From Pseudomonadota bacterium (GTDB lineage: Bacteria > Pseudomonadota > Alphaproteobacteria > Rhizobiales > Xanthobacteraceae): a stretch of 9,884 bases of DNA. The translations under genes and the position numbers were made by a program. Below, piece after piece: positions 6,142-9,884 of this stretch (within the stretch, counting starts at the first letter, position 1; every line of letters begins with the position of its first letter). The notes beneath the pieces are model-generated. The model did no database searches. It had not been told where the DNA came from and worked only from the letters and a program-made list of their open reading frames with translations. The DNA lies in NCBI GenBank assembly GCA_023390695.1, contig JAEWCJ010000163.1:1-9884 (forward strand). The letters are read 5' to 3'.

Positions 6142-6954
6142 TTAATGCGCAAGCGCCTTGCGGATCGCCAGCAGATCGCGCCAGGCCAGCCGCTTCTCCA
6201 GCGGCGACCGCAGCAGATAGGCAGGATGGAAGGTCGCAATGGCGCGAATCTCGCGCGTGCCGGTGCTGTAGGTGAACCAGCGGCCGCGCGTCTTGCGAAT
6301 GCCCTCGGAAATGCCGAGCAGCGCCGCCGTCGACGGCTTGCCCAGACACACCAGAACATCGGGATCGACCAGTTCGATCTGGCGCTGGATGAACGGCAGG
6401 CAGATCGAGGTCTCGTGCAATGAGGGGTCGCGGTTGCCGGGCGGCCGCCATGGAATGATGTTGGTGATATAGGCGCTGGTCCGGTCGAGGCCGATCGCGG
6501 CCAGCATCTTGTCGAGCAATTGTCCCGAGCGGCCGACAAAAGGCAGGCCCTGGATATCCTCCTCATAGCCCGGCGCTTCGCCGACAAACATGACCCGCGC
6601 CTCGGGATTGCCGGCGGCAAAGACCAATTGCTTGGCTGTCGTCCGCAGGGCGCACCCTTCAAAGGCGGCAAGGATGGCGCGCAGATCCTCCAGCGAGGCC
6701 GCCGATTTGGCCGCGGCGCGGGCGGCCATGATCGCCTCGTCGGGCGGCGGCGGAACCGGCGCGGCCGGGGGCGCGGGCCGGCGCATCTCCGCAGCCGGAG
6801 CAGCCTGCGCGGGGGGGCGGCGCTCCGGCGCCGGCGGCGCGGCGCTCTGATCGCCAAACCAGTCGGTCGGCGTCTCGTTCAAAACCGCGTCGACACCCGC
6901 CTCCGCGTAGAAGGCGATCAGATCACGGGCAGTCCTGGTGTGATCGGGGGGCAT
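6142..6954 (-). CDS. Uracil-DNA glycosylase, family 4-like
   Basis: 270 residues. It removes uracil (from cytosine deamination or dUMP incorporation) from DNA to begin base-excision repair. Motifs of the UDG superfamily family 4 are present: GEAPG at 125-129, followed by GLPFVGRSGQLLD (136-148), TNIIPWRPPGNR (164-175), and HPAYLLR (243-249) carrying the active-site histidine. Residues 1-36 form a short conserved-looking N-terminal segment. Residues about 37-72 are a Pro/Ala-rich linker, and the catalytic domain starts at about 87. Of the four cysteines that hold the [4Fe-4S] cluster in Thermus-type family 4 enzymes, only Cys101 and Cys185 have counterparts; the others are Phe98 and Trp169. 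The start at 6954 is supported by GGGAAG just upstream on the minus strand. It is divergent from ETF-QO and convergent with the EamA gene, and is probably transcribed alone. Confidence 0.92.
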   Translation of the reverse strand: MPPDHTRTARDLIAFYAEAGVDAVLNETPTDWFGDQSAAPPAPERRPPAQAAPAAEMRRPAPPAAPVPPPPDEAIMAARAAAKSAASLEDLRAILAAFEGCALRTTAKQLVFAAGNPEARVMFVGEAPGYEEDIQGLPFVGRSGQLLDKMLAAIGLDRTSAYITNIIPWRPPGNRDPSLHETSICLPFIQRQIELVDPDVLVCLGKPSTAALLGISEGIRKTRGRWFTYSTGTREIRAIATFHPAYLLRSPLEKRLAWRDLLAIRKALAH

Positions 6955-6964
6955 TCAGCTTCCC

Positions 6965-6987
6965 TAGCACAATCGCATAGCACAATC
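6965..6987. repeat. 10-bp direct repeat in the UDG / ETF-QO promoter region
   Basis: TAGCACAATC occurs exactly at 6965-6974 and 6978-6987, 13 bases apart start to start. A related GATTGTG in the opposite orientation lies at 7014-7020. The repeats are 11-33 bases upstream of the UDG start codon and could be tandem binding sites for a regulator of either gene. The repeat is plainly visible; its function is not known. Confidence 0.55.
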
Positions 6988-7004
6988 CCGCCTGCACATT
7001 CCCC

Positions 7005-7033
7005 TTGGTCAATGATTGTGGCCTATGTGTAAA
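7005..7033 (+). promoter_or_regulatory. Possible promoter for ETF-QO
   Basis: TTGGTC (7005-7010) and TGTAAA (7028-7033) are separated by exactly 17 bases and lie 37-65 bases before the ETF-QO start codon. Both boxes are only moderate matches to the housekeeping sigma-70 consensus. An alternative pair is TTGTGG (7016-7021) with AAAATT (7039-7044). Confidence 0.3.
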
Positions 7034-7069
7034 AGTGGAAAATTGGAATCGATCTTATCGGAGGCCTGA

Positions 7070-8722
7070 ATGACCGACCTGCCTGCCCGCGAATCCATGG
7101 AATTTGACGTCGTTATCGTGGGTGCGGGTCCCGCCGGGCTGGCCGCGGCAATCCGCCTGAAGCAGGTCTCTCCCGATCTCTCCGTTGTGGTGGTGGAAAA
7201 GGGCTCCGAGGTCGGTGCCCATATCCTCTCGGGCGCCGTGATCGATCCCTCCGCTCTCGACCGGCTGCTGCCGGAATGGCGGCAGGACGAGGACCGTCCG
7301 CTCAAGACCGAGGTCACCGACGACCGCTTTCGCTGGCTGACGGAAGTCGGTGCCATCCCGGTGCCGCTGTTCCTGGCGCCGCCGCTGATGAGCAACCACG
7401 GCTGCTTCATCGGCTCGCTCGGAGACACCTGCAAATGGCTGGCGGCCAAGGCGGAGGCCCTGGGCGTCGAAATCTATCCGGGCTTCGCCGCCGCCGAAAT
7501 CATCTATGGCGAGAACGGCGAGGTGCGCGGCATCGCCACCGGCGACATGGGCATCGGCAGGAACGGCGAGCCGAATGCCAATTTCACCCGCGGCATGGAG
7601 CTGCTCGCCAAATACACGCTGTTCGCCGAGGGCGCGCGCGGCAATCTGACCAAGCAATTGCTGAAGCGGTTCGATCTGGCGCGCGACCGCGAGCCGGCGA
7701 AATTCGGCATCGGCCTGAAAGAAATCTGGCAGATCGATCCCGCCAAACACAAACCGGGCCTTGTGCAGCACAGCTTTGGCTGGCCGCTCGACAACAAGAC
7801 CGGCGGCGGCTCGTTCCTCTATCACTATGGCGACAATCTGGTGTCCGTCGGATTCGTCGTGCACCTGAACTACGAGAACCCCTATCTCTCGCCGTTCGAG
7901 GAGTTTCAGCGTTACAAGACGCATCCGGCCGTGCGCGACACCTTCGAGGGCGGCAAGCGCAACGCCTATGGTGCGCGCGCAATCACCGAAGGCGGCTATC
8001 AGTCGGTGCCGAAGCTGACATTTCCGGGGGGCGCACTGATCGGCTGCGCCGCGGGCTTCGTCAACGTGCCGCGCATCAAGGGCACGCATAACGCCATGGC
8101 CTCCGGCATGCTGGCGGCGGAGCATGTCGCCGAAGCGCTCGGCGCCGGCCGCGCCAATGACGAGCTTGCCGGTTATGAAAACGCCTGGCGCGAGTCCCCG
8201 GTCGGCAGGGACCTGTGGAAGGTGCGCAACGTCAAGCCGCTATGGTCGAAATTCGGCACGATTATCGGCGTCGCGCTCGGCGGGCTCGACATGTGGACCA
8301 ACACGCTCGGCTTCTCGCTGTTCGGCACGCGGTCGCACGGCAAGGCCGATGCCGAATGCCTGAAGCCGGCCAAGGACTGCGCTCCCATTGCCTATCCCAA
8401 GCCGGACGGCAAGCTCACCTTCGACCGGCTGTCATCGGTGTTTCTGTCCAATACCAATCACGAGGAAGATCAGCCGCCGCATCTCGTGGTCGCCGACATG
8501 GCGCTGCAGAAAGCGTCCGAACATGATGTCTATGGCGGACCTTCGACGCGCTATTGCCCGGCTGGCGTCTATGAATGGGTCGGCGAAGGTGCGGATCTGC
8601 ATTACGTCATCAACGCGCAGAATTGCGTCCACTGCAAAACCTGCGACATCAAGGACCCGAACCGCAACATTAATTGGGTTCCTCCCGAGGGCGCCGGCGG
8701 GCCCAATTATCCGAGCATGTAG
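7070..8722 (+). CDS. Electron transfer flavoprotein-ubiquinone oxidoreductase (ETF-QO)
   Basis: 550 residues, normal for bacterial ETF-QO. It is a monotopic inner-membrane enzyme that takes electrons from reduced ETF and passes them to ubiquinone, linking acyl-CoA and amino-acid dehydrogenases to respiration. The FAD site is shown by GAGPAG (18-23), Glu43 at the end of the second strand, and the family signature GAHILSGAVIDP (49-60). FAEGARG (185-191) and the block at 320-343 are the later FAD-binding parts, and 295-316 fits the quinone-side region. The C-terminal ferredoxin-like domain has all four [4Fe-4S] ligands: Cys496, Cys519, Cys522 and Cys525. The start is fixed by GGAGG (7060-7064) five bases before ATG. 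The ETF subunit genes (etfAB) are not in the window. It is separated from its divergent neighbour UDG by 115 bases and appears monocistronic. The protein is complete with no damaged motif. Confidence 0.97.
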   Translation: MTDLPARESMEFDVVIVGAGPAGLAAAIRLKQVSPDLSVVVVEKGSEVGAHILSGAVIDPSALDRLLPEWRQDEDRPLKTEVTDDRFRWLTEVGAIPVPLFLAPPLMSNHGCFIGSLGDTCKWLAAKAEALGVEIYPGFAAAEIIYGENGEVRGIATGDMGIGRNGEPNANFTRGMELLAKYTLFAEGARGNLTKQLLKRFDLARDREPAKFGIGLKEIWQIDPAKHKPGLVQHSFGWPLDNKTGGGSFLYHYGDNLVSVGFVVHLNYENPYLSPFEEFQRYKTHPAVRDTFEGGKRNAYGARAITEGGYQSVPKLTFPGGALIGCAAGFVNVPRIKGTHNAMASGMLAAEHVAEALGAGRANDELAGYENAWRESPVGRDLWKVRNVKPLWSKFGTIIGVALGGLDMWTNTLGFSLFGTRSHGKADAECLKPAKDCAPIAYPKPDGKLTFDRLSSVFLSNTNHEEDQPPHLVVADMALQKASEHDVYGGPSTRYCPAGVYEWVGEGADLHYVINAQNCVHCKTCDIKDPNRNINWVPPEGAGGPNYPSM

Positions 8723-8758
8723 GCCGTGCAGAGAAGAACCTTGGGGCGGCGTCACGAT

Positions 8759-8796
8759 CCCGCCTCATAATCCTCTAAGCTTCAGGGGCGGGTTTT
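8759..8796 (+). terminator. Candidate intrinsic terminator after ETF-QO
   Basis: CCCGCCTC (8759-8766) pairs with GGGGCGGG (8785-8792), giving eight pairs with one G-T wobble and an 18-base loop. It is followed at once by TTTT and a further T-rich stretch (8793-8807). It lies 37 bases after the ETF-QO stop. Stem strength and position suit a rho-independent terminator, though the T-run is short. Confidence 0.5.
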
Positions 8797-8824
8797 GCGC
8801 TCTTGTTGCGGCGCAGGCGCAAAA
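8793..8824. repeat. Inverted repeat TTTTGCGC / GCGCAAAA
   Basis: The 8-bp arms at 8793-8800 and 8817-8824 are perfect reverse complements around a 16-base loop. The element begins with the T-run of the preceding terminator candidate. Because the GC part lies inside and the A-run at the 3' end, it is not an intrinsic terminator in either direction. It could be an operator or leader structure for the TPR gene. Confidence 0.35.
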
Positions 8825-8854
8825 AGGCCATTCTCGGCCGGAGGCTCGCGGGAC

Positions 8855-9884
8855 ATGCGAATCCATGCCCCGCCTCATGGAGATCATCGACCTGTGACCG
8901 TTTCGACCTTGCTCAGGTATGCGACTGCTCTTGGCCTGACCGCCGGCATGCTTTGGCTTCCGAGCGCCGCTTCAGCGCAATCCCTGGCGCGGCGGGAGCC
9001 GCCGCAATCGCCCGTACGGCAGGATTTTTCGCGCTCCAGTTCCTTCGGCAGCTATCTTGCGGCCCGGCATGCCAGCGCCCAGCGCGATGCGGCCGCCGCC
9101 GCCGTCTATTACCGCGCGGCTTTGCGCGCCGATCCCAAAAATACCGAATTGCTGGAACGCGCCTTCATCTCCGTCCTGGCGGATGGGGACATCGACGAGG
9201 CGGTGAAACTCGGCGAGCGGGTTCTGCAGGTCAACAAGAATGACCGCGTCGCCCGTCTGGTGCTTGGCGTGCGTTCGGTCAAGAACAAGCAATGGCCGAC
9301 GGCGCGGCAGCATCTCGCGGCCTCGGTGCGCGGGCCGGTGACCGACCTCACCGCAGCCATGCTGATCGCCTGGTCGCAATATGGCGCGGGCGACACCAAG
9401 GCCGCGGTCGAAACGCTCGACCGCCTGATGGGCGCCGACTGGTACGCCCTGTTCAAGGATCTGCATACCGGGATGATCCTGGACGCCGCGGGCCAGCGCA
9501 AGGAAGCCGGGCGGCGCCTGGAGCGCGCCTACAAGGCCGACAACACGGCCCTGCGGGTGGTCGAGGCCTATGGCAGCTATCTGTCGCGGGAGGGCCGGAA
9601 GGATGAAGCCCTGAAGGTGTTCCAGACCTTCAACAAGGCTTTGCCCAACCATCCGCTGGTGGTCCAGGCGATGAATGACATCGAGGCCGGGCGCAAGCTG
9701 CCGCTGCTGGCGCAATCGGCCCAGGCCGGTGCCGCCGAAGCCTTGTATGGCCTTGGCGCCGCGCTCGGACGCCGCGGCGGCGAGGATCTCGGTCTCGCCT
9801 ACCTGCAGCTGGCCCTGTATCTGGCGCCCCAGCACACGCTCGCCATGCTCTCGCTCGCCGATCTCTACGAGGCGATGAAGAAGC
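8855..9884 (+). CDS. Exported tetratricopeptide-repeat protein (3' end outside the window)
   Basis: At least 343 residues; open to the right edge. Two starts are possible. ATG 8855 has GGAGG (8840-8844) ten bases upstream. GTG 8894 has GGAG (8879-8882) eleven bases upstream and gives a compact signal peptide. Either way a hydrophobic segment (ATALGLTAGMLWL) leads to SAASA, then Gln, a good signal peptidase I site, so export to the periplasm is likely. After a short linker come about seven helical repeats of 30-35 residues, with typical TPR features such as AVYYRAALRADPKN, DEAVKLGERVLQVNKND and DEALKVFQTFNKALPNHP. A Sel1-like segment (AEALYGLGAALGRRGGEDLG) lies near the right edge. TPRs bind other proteins, and no catalytic motif is visible, so its job is unknown. 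In related genomes, as I remember them, this gene lies between ETF-QO and ispE; ispE is not seen here. Confidence 0.85.
   Translation, partial: MRIHAPPHGDHRPVTVSTLLRYATALGLTAGMLWLPSAASAQSLARREPPQSPVRQDFSRSSSFGSYLAARHASAQRDAAAAAVYYRAALRADPKNTELLERAFISVLADGDIDEAVKLGERVLQVNKNDRVARLVLGVRSVKNKQWPTARQHLAASVRGPVTDLTAAMLIAWSQYGAGDTKAAVETLDRLMGADWYALFKDLHTGMILDAAGQRKEAGRRLERAYKADNTALRVVEAYGSYLSREGRKDEALKVFQTFNKALPNHPLVVQAMNDIEAGRKLPLLAQSAQAGAAEALYGLGAALGRRGGEDLGLAYLQLALYLAPQHTLAMLSLADLYEAMKK

Noticed and set aside
7055..8125. A 356-codon minus-strand frame opposite ETF-QO
   Set aside because: Antisense to a confidently identified complete enzyme; no motif and no ribosome site of note.
1..9884. CRISPR array, phage cassette, toxin-antitoxin pair or defence system
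   Set aside because: No regularly spaced repeats, integrase, transposase, or small paired genes are visible; every large gene has a clear or plausible non-defence role.

Overview
The window is GC-rich, densely coded chromosomal DNA with bacterial operon habits: Shine-Dalgarno sites, a 4-base ATGA gene overlap, and genes that abut or overlap. Protein style and gene content point to an alphaproteobacterium, probably Hyphomicrobiales near the Bradyrhizobium / Rhodopseudomonas / Pseudolabrys group. In particular, a family-4-type uracil-DNA glycosylase lies divergent to an ETF-ubiquinone oxidoreductase, which is followed by a secreted TPR protein. The placement is inferred from family resemblance and remembered gene order; no rRNA or other taxonomic marker is present.

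Layout. Bases 1-162 are non-coding. They hold a long near-perfect inverted repeat and then a -10-like TACAAT with a small palindrome. A GT-C type membrane glycosyltransferase-like gene (163-1704, +) runs head-on into cydB, and their 3' ends overlap by 7 bases. cydA and cydB (4101-1698, - strand) are adjacent with a 4-base gap and encode a cytochrome bd-type quinol oxidase of the short-Q-loop (cyanide-insensitive, CIO) class. Bases 4102-4328 are a divergent control region rich in small symmetric elements. To its right, an NCS2 purine permease gene (4329-5681, +) overlaps by 4 bases a half-size EamA/DMT transporter gene (5678-6112, +). A family-4-like uracil-DNA glycosylase (6142-6954, -) converges on that pair. 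It diverges from ETF-QO (7070-8722, +), and their shared 115-base promoter region carries a 10-bp direct repeat. A candidate intrinsic terminator follows ETF-QO. An exported TPR protein then begins near 8855 and runs off the right edge.

How the genes work together. CydAB and ETF-QO both act on the membrane quinone pool: ETF-QO feeds in electrons from flavoprotein dehydrogenases (fatty-acid and amino-acid oxidation), and CydAB passes quinol electrons to oxygen. They lie in separate transcription units, so this is shared physiology rather than an operon. The purine permease and the small DMT protein are very probably co-transcribed. The rest looks like ordinary housekeeping chromosome. I see no IS element, tRNA, rRNA, CRISPR array or phage gene, and no set of genes that looks like an undescribed multi-gene system. 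The less explained material is in the non-coding gaps: the palindrome at the left edge, the cydA/NCS2 divergent region, and the UDG/ETF-QO spacer.
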